Shown: positions 42,279-53,374 of the stretch, in pieces | Numbering within the stretch: the stretch's first letter is position 1 | Layout of the letters: every line of letters begins with the position of its first letter | Source of the DNA: Gracilariopsis chorda | Taxonomy: Eukaryota > Rhodophyta > Florideophyceae > Gracilariales > Gracilariaceae | Reading direction: 5' to 3' | Assembly: GCA_003194525.1 (NCBI GenBank) | Contig: NBIV01000090.1 | Location: forward strand, 186,001-250,000 | Length of the DNA: 64,000 bases | Notes under the pieces: model-generated | What the model was told of the DNA's origin: nothing | Seen by the model: the letters and a program-made list of their open reading frames with translations, nothing else | The model's database searches: none | Position numbers and translations under genes: made by a program

Positions 42279-44541
42279 ATGAACGGAACCGGAGAAGAGC
42301 TTATTGATGCTTATCTTGCAGTTCGTGATAACTACGCAGCGACGAGGCAAAATGTGGATGAGCCGAGAAGTTTAAGCACACCGACTTTGTGGAGTTCGCG
42401 GTACAAAGTTGCAACGTTCATGACTCTGCCAAGAAAATGTTTCTCACTCTCATCGGACCGGATTAAATCTCGTATTCGGACTCCGAGCTCCATAACATGT
42501 CTTTCAGAGGCCCTCCACGTCAACTCTATCTTATGGCAAGAGTGGTGCACGTAAAGGACCGTGAAGAAGACAGGCGTGTAAGGGACTTTTGGGAGGTTTA
42601 TTGTAAAAGGGAAGGGCTTAAAGGAATTCCCCGTAACGTGTTGCTATCCCTCTTTTGCAAGTCCCGTGTTCTGGGAGCAACCAAGAAATCTTCCGCTTTC
42701 CACACGGATCCTTGCACCGACTTTGAAATGGTCACTGGGTTGTCTATGGTGCAACAGATTGCCGTGGATAAGAAAGGAAGTGGTAGGAAGAGGAAAAGGG
42801 CATGGCAGCTAAGAAGTTCTCTAAAGTGAGTTTGTCGGACATGACACAGAGTCAGAGAGTCGGGTATGGTGTGCAGCTGGTGACCAGGGCTTGGGATTGT
42901 TTCGCCCAATTTCTCGGGTTTCCCAACGTTGAGGTTATGATCTTGCCTTACATTCGACTCGACTATATCAGTGTAGTCTTCACCGATATCGCACAACGCT
43001 CCATAGGCTTCCAACACAAAGATTGTTCCAAACAGTTTGTGGAGGAGAAGAACGTCACCACCGTAGAAGAAAACGTTACCAAATGGGCATGGAATCTGCC
43101 GGACCCAGTGGATACAGCGCTTAGCCTTTGTGCCAAAGAATACCTTGGTGACCTTTCTAATGTGGTGGTACAAGAGAAACTGTTCGACATCTCTGCTCCC
43201 AGCAAATGCGATGCCCTCAAGAGGTTCATCATCACGAGAACGAGACTTTTCCCTCTGCGGTTTGAGAGCTTTAGTGAATCTCTTGTCACTACGGTTCAAG
43301 AGGCCATTAAGCCTCTGAAGCTCATTGCATTGCATGGAAGCAATGTCAAAGTTCATCAAGCTGTGAAACCAGAGCCCGCAGAAGACGTTGAGATCATTAT
43401 AGAGCCGGTAGAAACTGGTACGGCTGGTGGTGGTAACGAACGTGCTGAGCGTGTGGAAGGTGGTGATCAGGGTGAGTTGGAAGAAGTGGAAGATATAGAG
43501 ATGGTAGAGGATGCGGAACGTGGTACTGCGGAACGTGGTACTACACCAAAGGCCACTGAAGGACTGCAGACAACAGCTTTGTCGCAGAACTTATCGTATG
43601 ATGTCGAAGGCACGGGGATTCGTGCACCACCGTACCCTACGACTTTGGATGATGCGATAGCTTACACGTATTGTGAGAAGGAGATGTCCCGCAACTTCCG
43701 TTTCCACAACTGCAAGTTCGAAAATCTCATCGAAGTTGACGACAACAAGTCTGGCGAAAGCGAGGTATCTATTGAAGGAAGGGTACAGTTCCTGCTTTCC
43801 GATCCACCATATGGGACTCGTTCTGAGCGTCGTTTGGAGAACAGCGAACACGATATTATGACAGAGTAGGGCATGAGCAGGTCAGCGAGGAGGTCGTCAA
43901 AGCTTCTACGTCCTGGTGGACATATTATACAGTTGTGCTCATGGGATCAGGTACCGTTGTGGCGGGATGTGCTACGGAAAGTTACCTACATGGATGACTC
44001 TGATACGATGCGTTACTCCTTTTTCGTCGACGAGCAGCCCCTCCATTTCGTACGGTCTTTAGGTAATACGACGGGTAACGTTGGGAGAAGAAGTTGTCGG
44101 TTGCACCAGACGACAGAATACGCTGTACATGATGTTCGTTCTGGAGTTCCTTATGCACAACAGCACCGGGTGGTCAACTATGAGAACTTCAATTATGTTG
44201 CTTCACGATACCCAGCGTATCATGCAATCATGGATCAGGTGCCGCCGATGTCAAATAGTGAGATGCTCATGTGGTCTGTGAAAAACCCGGATGGGAAGTA
44301 TACGAGGAAGAGGGTGCGACCGGAACAGAAGTGTAGGGCACGGTTGAAAGAGCTGATTTGCAGGTTAAGTCAGCCAGGAGACCTCGTGGTCGACATTTTT
44401 GCCGGAACGTTCTCGACAGCGATGGCGTACATGGAACTGCCCAAGCATCGGAAGTTTGTGGGGTGTGAACTGGACAAAGCTTGCTTTGAACACGCCAGGC
44501 ATGCCACTATTGTTCGCTTCGCTTCCATAATACGGGAATGA
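42279..44541 (+). pseudogene. DPPY-type (beta-class) DNA methyltransferase, interrupted
   Basis: Amino-methyltransferase of the N6-adenine/N4-cytosine kind. About 750 codons from an ATG at 42279, with frame changes near 42500 and 42800 and an in-frame TAG at 43867-43869. The N-terminal ~340 codons of the main frame have no known motif, then an acidic linker. The catalytic motif SDPPYGTRSE is at 43798-43827, followed by LLRPGGHIIQL. The AdoMet motif VDIFAGTFSTAMA (44389-44427) and FVGCELDKACFEHA close the domain. DPPY before the FxGxG motif is the beta-class order. In FAGTF the last Gly of FxGxG is Phe. Target specificity cannot be told. Confidence 0.82.
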
Positions 44542-44577
44542 CACACGGATATTGAGAAGAGCCAGAAGCTTCGAAAG

Positions 44578-45380
44578 ATGGCCCATTGTGTTTCCTCTGC
44601 ATTCCCAATGGGAAGAAGCAGGCACACCGTGTTATGGAGGGCTGTCGACGGATTTCCACCGTACCAAATTCTTCCCCCACACCTTGTCGACTTTCTCTCC
44701 ACTTTGTGGCAAAATGAAATTCTAGGGAAGTTGGGAAGGAAGAAAGCTATAGATGGATGGCCGAAGGAGCTGCAGGGAAGAATGAATCTGGAGAACATGA
44801 AGTCTCTATTGGCAATGGAGGCTGTGCAATATGGGTTGCGAGTGGGCAAGTTTACTATTCGTCACGAAAAGGCTGGTGTTGGAGTGTTTGCAACTCGTCG
44901 AATTGCTGCAGGTGAGGTAGTGTGCTATTTCTAGGGACATTTGTTTATCATGATCTTTCGAATTGGAAAGAAGTGTACAAGATCTACGGGGAGGGAGTCA
45001 TGGGTGTGACGAAGGATCGCTTCCGGAAGTATGCAGTGGAGATAGAAGTCTACGGTCAACAGTTCCAATCACTTCCGCATCGAAAACAGCTGACGAATTG
45101 GCATGGAAAACAACCAAACCCCATTTTATGGGTGGTTCCTGGCCCTTTTTGTATTGCGGGGTATATCAACGATCCAAAGTACGTGGAACGGGATAAAAAA
45201 TTAGATGCCATGGTGGATGGCCTCTTGAAATAAAGGGAGGCTAATGTGCGAATGAAACGGACACCGGGAGTGGGACGAACACCAGGGGGAATAACGGACT
45301 ACAAACTTATTCAGATGGTGGCTACAGCCCACATAAAGCAAGGAGAGGAACTCTTCGCCAGATAGGGTGATGTTTCTGAC
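44578..45380 (+). pseudogene. SET-domain protein (lysine methyltransferase-like), broken
   Basis: Starts at an ATG 36 bp after the methyltransferase stop. The N-terminal ~95 residues are helical with no motif. The SET domain begins GVGVFATRRIAAGEVV (about 44875-44925), and a one-base slip near 44930 shifts the frame into YGTFVYHD. CIAGYINDP follows near the usual AdoMet-binding Asn position, and after an in-frame TAA (45231-45233) come ANVRM.. and IKQGEELFAR, where the final Tyr of the ARYG motif is a TAG. SET proteins methylate histone or other lysines. The order and motifs are convincing; activity is lost in this copy. Confidence 0.75.
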
Positions 45381-45593
45381 TAACAAACCCATTTGAATGT
45401 GGAGGATGGAATGATAGTCATTGATTAGTTCTTTGTTATAAACCTTTCTCCACAGCTTGGCTAAAGGATGTCGTTTATTATGTGAACGGATGTATAGTAC
45501 TAACTTAGGACAATATTACTTTTCAGTAGGGATAGGAGATACAAAGCGATATAGATGTGACACAGAAACGTCCATTTTCGGTACCACTGAGGA
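45381..45593. other. Short gap, nothing recognised
   Basis: Between the SET remnant and the next long frame. Stops in all frames. Confidence 0.35.
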
Positions 45594-47926
45594 TTGTATT
45601 TTCAAGATTTCACAAAAAGCAAAGATTTTTGTGCGCATCGGGTGGCAAGATTTTCCCAGAAAACACACGACGTGCGCCAACCCAGAGCGTCACCAGCCAC
45701 TTGCGCAAGAGTTTTGACTCCAAGAATCGCGCCGAAGGGAAAGAAGCAAGGCCCAGGAAGGGGTAGTGCGGCGAGTGCGGCTAAGACGCGGCGAAAGGCT
45801 ATTGAGGAGCGAACCACGAGTGGAACGAAAGCGAAATCATGTGTTCCCAGGAGTGGAATATCGGGGAGGTGGTGAGGAGAAGGTGCTTCGAAGAGAGGGG
45901 GAAGAGGTGGGGCAAAGAAGGTCGGATCCCAGCGCACGACGAGTGAGAATTTGAAGGCTGATGCCCATGCAAATATAGCAGGCGGGAGAGATTCGGTTCG
46001 GGGACAGCGATCTATGCCTGGGTCGGGTGGTAGAGTGGAGGGTAAAAAAGGGTTGGTTGTTCGGAGAACGGAAGAGGTAACAGATCAGGGAGGGTTGAAA
46101 GGAAATGCGCCGGTCGAAGACCGAACTAAGGATGAAGATATGCCCGGAAGGAAACAAATAGAAGAGGCAGGTGGGCTGAAGAGAGGTGGGGCCCCAAGTG
46201 GAAACCGAGATGTAGGAGAGGTAAATGTCTCTTTGGTACTCAGTGATGGGGACGAAGAGGATCACATTGTGAAGGAGAGATGGACGAGAGATATGATAAA
46301 CGAAGGAGTGGGACGCCGCTCTAATTTAAAGGAAACGCGAGAAGTGGAAGAAGTGGTCAGAGCGACGGATGGAATACAGGAAGCATCGAAAAGCGGAGAC
46401 CGTACAAGCACACTCGTGCAGACGCAAAAGGTCCAAATGGCTGAAAACTTGGAAAGTGATAGAGGAAGCAGAACGCCACAGACTCTGGAAGGCATGCGAG
46501 AGAGAAAATGAATTGTTCATCGGTCGCCAAGTGAACCTGCTGACGAGCGAAGCCTGCCTGTCAATGTTTTTGGAGATGCAGGAATTGACGACATCGGTAT
46601 GATTTCTTGGTCTTCGTTAGTTGAGAGGGTCAATATATTGAGGGCAGAACTCGGACAGATCAAAGGGGACCACTGCAGCCTAAAGATGTCGCTGAAGCTG
46701 ACCCAAGAGGAACTGAAGTGTATGAGAGAAGAGATGAGCGAGAAGAATATATTGATAGATAGCTTACGGGAATGGATGAAGGTGGGAAAAGGGGAGAGAA
46801 AGGGATCTGGAGGTGAAAATGGCTTGAGAGAGCGTAGGAAGTACGTAGTTGATGTGCAAGAGAGTTTTTATGGGTTTGCCAGGGTAATATATGATAGGTT
46901 GTTGTACTATGCGAAGGTGGAGGTATCGGAGTTTTGTTTTACTTCGGAGGGTGTGGAAAGAAACTGGAAGAATCGATGCAAAGTATTGGGGAAGGGAAGA
47001 GAGTGGAGTGTGTTTGTCGTCGGTGGAAAGGAAATTATGCCTCGATGTCCGTTTGAGATCGCGTCTCAGATGAAGTCGTACACGCCTTCGTCGCAAGGAG
47101 GAAGTAATGACCAATTGAAGTACTTGGTTGGCGTTGAGATTGAGGGGGAGAGATGGCAGTCGATTAGTGATGCGGGTAGGAAGGATCAATGCGTGCGGGA
47201 GGTTGTTGCGGACAGGTGTTTGAGGCCACATATGAAGCAGAATTTGAGTGATGTGATTGGAATTCGGAAGCGTGCGGCACCGGACAAAATGCTTTCGTTG
47301 CTTAGATATGACTTGATCGCCAGACGTGTGAGACCACGAGAGGGGATGGGGCTAGACATTGAGTTGAAAAAGCAGTTAGAAGAAGCAAATACGTAGTTCA
47401 AGGGGGATGGGGAGGCAAAGAGCGGTAGTTTATGTTCTTGGAGGATGAGAACAATCGAGGATCTTACGTATTCTGGATTTCAGGTTGCTGGCCGGCTGAG
47501 GGAGTTTAGTGAAGAGGACATGTACTTCAAGAATGGGGCTGCGGTGGAAGTGTTGGAAGAACTCATGGGATATGAGGTGGGGACGGAAAGGGAGGGAAAG
47601 ATGGAGTACGTTGATGGGACAGTGATGCATTTGGCTCGTTTGGATGCGTGGATTGGATTTGTTTTGACAGCAATAGACACAGACATGGGGCTTGGAGGAA
47701 AACGGCAGTTGTTACTTTCTAGTTGTACGGGAAGTATCTTCGGTTTGCTGCGGAGAAAATACTTGGGGTGGCGTGGGAGAGGGTGAGAGAACTACATCAT
47801 GAAGAATTGGAGAATGAAAGTTGCGATGACGGTGACCCGCGTTTTATAGCTAGGAATGAGAGTAGAGAAGCGAAGGTAGCGCTGTGGATACCTCCGAAAC
47901 GGAAGATTGCGGAGATGGCGCGCTGA
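45594..47926 (+). pseudogene. Large basic/coiled-coil protein of the cassette, interrupted
   Basis: One frame runs from 45594 to about 47720, broken only by TGA (45873-45875), TGA (46509-46511) and TAG (47394-47396). After a frameshift near 47720 the next frame reaches 47926. N terminus basic (KGKKQGPGRG, AKTRRKAIEE), middle acidic, then a clear coiled coil (about 46599-46770, LVERVNILRAELGQIKG.., EELKCMREEMSEKNILIDSL) and a globular region rich in Tyr, Trp and Phe. The end has ARLDAWIGFVLTAI and WERVRELHHEEL. The start is uncertain because no good ATG opens the frame. No known family. Same direction as the two methyltransferase-type genes, so probably one cassette. Confidence 0.55.
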
Positions 47927-49044
47927 ATGAGGGCAATTCTTGTTTCGCGTGGGATTTTGGAGGACGAATGTGGGATGGAGCATCCGTCGTCGGGGGAGGA
48001 AGAGGGGGAGAAGATAGTTGGGAGGTATCCAAGTAGGGTGAGGTTTTGGGAGACACACTTTCGGTGGAATGCGTCGGAGATGTTGAGAAGGGTGATGTGA
48101 AGGGGGTAGGAGGTGATGGAGGAGCCTTTGAGTGAGGTTACAGACGTATCGGAGTATAACTGGACGAGACCGACGAATGATTCCATACCGGTTGTTTCGG
48201 GGGTGTGCCAGACGATATCATTGATGTGGCACTGCGTGATGGCCTGTTTAAAGACAGGAACGACTTTGTTTCAGAAGGCTGCGGCCATAGGATGGGCGAA
48301 GGCGGGGGTTGAAGAAGAGTAAGGTGAAGATTGGGAAACGCGTTGTAAGAAGATGTTGTTGAAGTGTGCGAGAGCGATGTGTTGCTTCAGGACGTCTATG
48401 GTGCCTTTTTGGAAGAGAGTTGCGGAGAAGGAGTTGTGCTCGTCGGAGATTGTGAGAGGGAGAAAACTGGTGGAGTTGATACGCCCCTTGACGAGGTGTT
48501 CTTGGAGTGCGAGGCACTGCTTTGCGGAGGAGATGGATTTCTGGAAGGATGACCTGGAGACGTCTGGGTGGTTGAGAAGGGAGATGAGTTCGTCGGCTTT
48601 GTGTGTGCTGGAAGAGGAAGCGATGGAGGAGATGCAGAGGACGATTTGCTCGAAATGGGGGTTGTTGAGGAGAGGGCAGGGGGATTGGGACGAGGTATGG
48701 GGAGGTGGGTTTGAGGAGGAGACTGAACAGAGGGCGTGACTTGCCATGTGGTGTGCGTCTTGTGTTTTGAGGGAAAGGGAGGCCTGTTGCATGTGATAGG
48801 GTTCATCTTCGGCGAGGGGGACGTGGTCGGAGGGGCGGTGTGAGGGAGTGGGAGGAGGAATGATGGAGAGGTTTGGAACGGATTTTCGTCGCTTGGTCCT
48901 TGGAGGGAACTGGACGGGAGCGTTGGCGGAGGAGGAAGAGCGTTTGTCGGGGGTGAGTCGATGAGGGCACTTGCGTTGGTGACTCTGGAGAGAGAACGCG
49001 GTGCGGCCATAGAAGGTACAACGGGGATGGCAACAGGGTATCAT
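47797..49044 (-). pseudogene. Plavaka/CACTA-like transposase, N-terminal remnant
   Basis: Starts at an ATG at 49044 with a C2H2-like zinc finger (CCHPRC..H..C) in the first 25 residues, as in Plavaka-type transposases. A Ser/Pro-rich linker and helical region follow, with an in-frame TGA near 48269-48271, then QLYSDTSVTSLKGSS, which resembles the conserved segment around the first catalytic Asp, and LLGYLPTI, a hallmark phrase of that family. The frame ends at 47797, well short of the usual >900 residues, and overlaps the 3' end of the convergent coiled-coil gene. Assignment is by recalled family motifs, moderate confidence. Confidence 0.55.
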
Positions 49045-49244
49045 GGCGTGGAAAGGAGAACGGAGAACGGGATGCTTGGAAACAGAAAAGGGAGGGTGGT
49101 GGCGGAGTGGGATATCGGGGAGCGTAATATTATGGCGCACGTAGATGAGGTGGTGCACGTGATGCAGAGCGTCTTTTCGCAGGGCGTGGGGTAGAGCATG
49201 CGATGCAGGGAGCAGGTCGGGCAACGGGGGATAGAAAGCCAAAG

Positions 49245-49659
49245 CTATTTGGTTATGTAGACGCTATGTATCTATTCTATCTATTCTATTTTGCTATTTG
49301 AAAGGGCACTCGCTCAGGAACAGTAAGATTTGGATTCCATGTGCACCTGAGAGGGTAGGTATTAGCGGAGTCTGGCGCTAGTTTTACTTCCAAAGAAACT
49401 GGGAAATGTGTAGTATACTGCTAGTCTTTTTTCCCAAGCAAACTAGCTCTGTGCTATGTATGGAATTATTTTTAGAAATTTGATTCATTCAAAATTGGGT
49501 TTGAAGAGTCGTTATTCGTTCATTTTAATTCTTTGCCTTTTGAATGCCAAACTAGTATAACGAGAACACCGACGATGTCATGTAGTCCACGTCCATGTAC
49601 TGGGAGGGTCGTTTGAAATATCTTTCCAGCAGGGAAGACGTCAGACATCTACGCAGTCT
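49245..49659. other. Intergenic region, no gene
   Basis: AT-rich, with short CTATCTATTCTAT-type direct repeats near 49265-49295. A clear transposon terminus matching 35.7-36.1 kb was not found. Confidence 0.4.
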
Positions 49660-51298
49660 TACCTTTCGAATCAAAACCTGTCACTCTCCACGGAGATGTA
49701 TGTGAAGTGCTTGTACAGTTGGATTGATGCGAACATGCCTGAACTCAAAGAGTTTCTATGCAGCTTCAACCGCGCCCACCACTCTCGCTCTCATATACGC
49801 CCTGATCTCATGTTGAAGCATGTCGCTCTGTGCACCTGATTGGATTTCCTTTCGACTTGATACAACGAAATCTTGTTCTTTGGCACTCTTGAAAGCCCCA
49901 TTCATCAGGTATGTTACAGTGCTGCCACCTTGGGTTCTTTCAACACAGATGTGAGCCCTGTACTTCATTTTGAGATCTGGATTGTACGGAACCACTTTCA
50001 AACCTTCTGTCCTTCTTCATCTGGTAGGTCACTCGGTTTGTGTACTCATTTATCGTTTTTTCAGCCATAATTTCTTGTCGATCATACCAAAAGTGGCAAC
50101 TTCCGTCAGAGATCCGACCACGGCAATATGGAGAGTGTCTTTGCATATTCAATTTCTTGACCAATTTTTGGAGTTCATGCTCTTCAGGCGAGTCACCCCG
50201 AGGCAGTTCGGCTTTGATCAAAGTGTCAATGATCTCAGGATCTTCAATTACACCCCCCTCCCACCAAAGAGGAATGTGATCATGTAGAGTATTTCTCTCC
50301 TGGAACTCAACTTTAGCGGCACTCCCAATGCAGTTCAAGCCAAAGAGCTGTTCTGAATTATTCTGTAGATTATTCATGATTGAATTTCCATGCTGGTTGT
50401 ACACTCTTTCAATAAGATCTGGCCTATCAAAGGACGGCTTCTGTCTCACGGAAAAAAATGCTCCAGTTTTGTCATTGTCCATACTAAGCCCTTTCATCTC
50501 TTCCCGCCATAATTTCATTGTGAATGTGACGAAAAGCGTCGGGGAGCCCAGTCGAACGACCATTGCTTGCACATCCAGTCGTTTTTTTCTCCAGTACGCC
50601 AGAGAGTTTTTGTGATTACCTGGAAGGAAGAGTTTACCGGGAGGGCCAATCTCATCTGTTCCGGTATGGGTTCCAGCCCGCAGCTCACTTTCTTCAACCA
50701 TTCTCATCTGTTCTGTTTCCAGGTAGCGAAGTCTCAAGTCTGCAATGTTTGCGCTAGAACGAAGCAACCATTGCTGAAGAAGAGTTCCAGGGTTCAGCAG
50801 CACATTATAGGTGTACAGTCTTCGCTTATAGTGTTTTGCCCATATTAGGCTCCTGTCGTCTCGGTTTTTTGCATCCCTTGATGAAATACATGTTTCTGTA
50901 TCATACGGGGCATGAATCTCACCGTAAGCGTAGAGCAGTAGTAAAGCCCCTTTCTCAGCCTTCATTGAATCAAGCTTTAAACGCTGGTATTTGACAACTC
51001 GACATCGAAGATTTCCGTTTGACATGTGATGGGATTCTTTTCCCCCTACCAGCTGGGAAACTGGGGCTTCCGACCCGAAAAGTCTACTTGGCTCTACGAC
51101 GAAAGCTCTCATTGCAAGAGGTCTGCCTCGGCTGTCTTCTGGTACGGATGCTGCACCGGAGCTCACCTCGATTCGGCCTTCATGGGTACCTTGATAATTC
51201 CGGACAACTATTCCTTCATGGACAGCGTCTGCAGACCTGTCCAGAGTAGACTCGCCCACGTTTGATCTCCTCCGAACAACTTTGTCTGGTTTGAACAA
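49660..51298 (-). pseudogene. Helitron Rep (HUH endonuclease) remnant
   Basis: Rolling-circle replication initiator of Helitrons. Motifs in order: LLQQWLLRSSANIADLRLRY, PTLFVTFTMKLW, the HUH motif in FQERNTLHDHIPLWW, then after a frameshift near 49950-50000 VVPYNPDLKMKY and TVTYLMNGAFK, where the second catalytic-Tyr position appears lost. A later TAG replaces a conserved Trp near 49755. No helicase follows. The N-terminal frame to 51298 starts without an ATG. Truncated and inactive. It is separate from the Pif1 gene at 26-28 kb. Confidence 0.85.
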
Positions 51299-52560
51299 AA
51301 CATTCTATATCTCTGTAGGACAATATCTGGTCTTGGTTGCAAGAGATCGTATAATTTTGGAACCAAGTATCGAATATTCGGTTTAGACACCATTCTTCTC
51401 GTGAAAGAAGAAGAATAATCACGTGAGTTAAGACTGGGAGGACCTTCCGATCACAAATATTTGTAGCGCATGTCCTGGCCTGGAGCAGAAAGAGACAAAT
51501 TGCCTTGAAATCGAAGAAATGACGGACCTCCACTCTGAACGTGCTTCATACACATGAATGTGATAACGATTGCAAATAACACATTTAAGTGTGTTGATAG
51601 CGTTTGAAAAGAACGTAAGCGATATATGTCTTCAAGTTGAGAATTGATATGCACTCGTCTGAAAGAAACTCCAAGCGATCTGGAGCTTTTATATCCATAG
51701 CATGTTCCTTCAGTCTCTGCAGTAAGCATAACTGCACCATAATACTTGCACATAAGAATACGAAGCATGCACCCCAAATCTTTGAGAAGACATCAAGTTG
51801 CTCGATGGCTCTTTGCACCGCACGTCCCACAACACACTGGAAGTGTGCCAGTGATTAATTGGTAATCCGGATATGAAGAGCTCGGACGTGCGAGACCTTG
51901 AAGAATGTTTTCTGCCGTTGCATCCAAGAGATATTTTGCTCCATAGTGAATGCCTTAATGAGGTCTCCCAGCGAACTGCATAACCATCCTATCTCGTTCC
52001 TTTTGAATGCCGGAAGAATGAGAGGAGTTCAAGTAAATCTTTCAGGGTTATGAAGTTCCATAAAATTTTGGAGAAGCTCAGTTCTAGTTCCTAAGAACGC
52101 CTGCGCAAGTTCATCGGTTATGTCTCTATGATGCACGGGCTATATATTTTCTCTTGAACGACGGCCTGCTCCTGACCGGCGTCCACCACGTCGTGATGGC
52201 GGTCGATGCGAAGAAGAACTCATGTCGGACTGTGGGAACCGGAGAGAGATTGAAAGATTTGGTGATCACCTTTCGATGGAACATGTACCTTCTCCGCCCT
52301 TTAAGTAGAGAACTGGTGTTGGACATTAGTTTCCCGCATGAAATATTATACTTATTTTCTTCATTGTCTCATGATGTTCCTGACACCAGCAGTACATTGA
52401 TAATTTACATTCGTATTACTTTACTAAGTACATATGCATTGCATTCTTATTCAGTATTGGTTTCAGGCGTTAATAAATATCGAGTACGAATTTACCTACC
52501 TATGAAACGTATAGTTGATTCCTATTCTTGTTTTAGGGTTCGGCGTTTGTATAACTGTTG
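51299..52560. other. Intergenic region, small frames only
   Basis: Minus-strand frames at 51451-51830 include a hydrophobic stretch but no family signal. A plus-strand 142-codon frame (52154-52582) looks non-coding. No repeat shared with other regions was noticed. Confidence 0.4.
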
Positions 52561-52566
52561 GGGCAA

Positions 52567-52765
52567 CGTATGCACTAAATAGATTAAAACTATTTTTTTT
52601 TAGAAGGGCATACGTTTGCAGTACTGCGCAGCCTACGTATGCACTAAATAGATTACAACTATTTTTTTAGAAGGGTATGCGTTTGCCGTACTGTGCAGCC
52701 TACGTATGCACTACGTAAACTATAACTATTTTGGTTAGAAGGGTATACGTAGGTTGTACTGCACG
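52567..52765. repeat. Three-copy tandem repeat, period about 68 bp
   Basis: Units begin CGTATGCACTA at 52567, 52636 and 52703. Each includes a short palindromic relation between GCATACGT and ACGTATGC and a poly-T run. Copies 1 and 2 are most alike. Confidence 0.85.
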
Positions 52766-52938
52766 TTATTTATTTTGTTGTTTGAATAGGATAAGTTTCT
52801 ATTTTGCCTATTGTCTAATTTGCTGACGATTGTGTACTTAAGCTAGAATGTACTCTAAACTTGCAGAAAACTTTTCTCCAAGCAACCACCTAGGACTTAT
52901 TTCACTCTACTTCTTCGTTTCAATTATCGTCTAAAGCC

Positions 52939-53327
52939 ATGGCCGATATGTCTCAAACAGAGGTTCGCTACCTACAACTATGACGTTTGCGCGACCATAT
53001 GGAAGCTATTCTACCGCACTTGTGCACATTATTGGAAAAATTGTGCATAATACAGGCTGCATTGAAGCATATTGATGTGCACCGTGGCAATTTGAATTGG
53101 TTTTTTTGCAAGACATTTTGAGCTCCGTTGGCCCGAAGATCGACACCGAGTATAGGGAATTGGGAGACTACCGCCTGATTAGACGCAGCAAGGATTTGCC
53201 TGTTCGTTGGCCTTCAGAGATACACATGTGTGAGACGAGTTCGACGGGGCTGATAGAAGTTGAAGCTGTCGAGAGTGACAGATCTTACACGTGCTTGACC
53301 GATTCGCACCAGTGGCAAATCGTTTGA
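52939..53327 (+). pseudogene. Small broken ORF of unknown kind
   Basis: From ATG 52939, MADMSQTEVRYLQL is followed by an in-frame TGA, then RLRDHMEAILPHL..LEKL, and after a one-base slip near 53100 a second frame (FLQDILSSVGPKID.. to 53327). The sequence has amphipathic-helix character, but I recognise no family. Coding status is uncertain. Confidence 0.3.
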
Positions 53328-53374
53328 CTACCATTGGCTAGTCGTTTGCAGGGAAATAAATGTGTGTTTATTGA

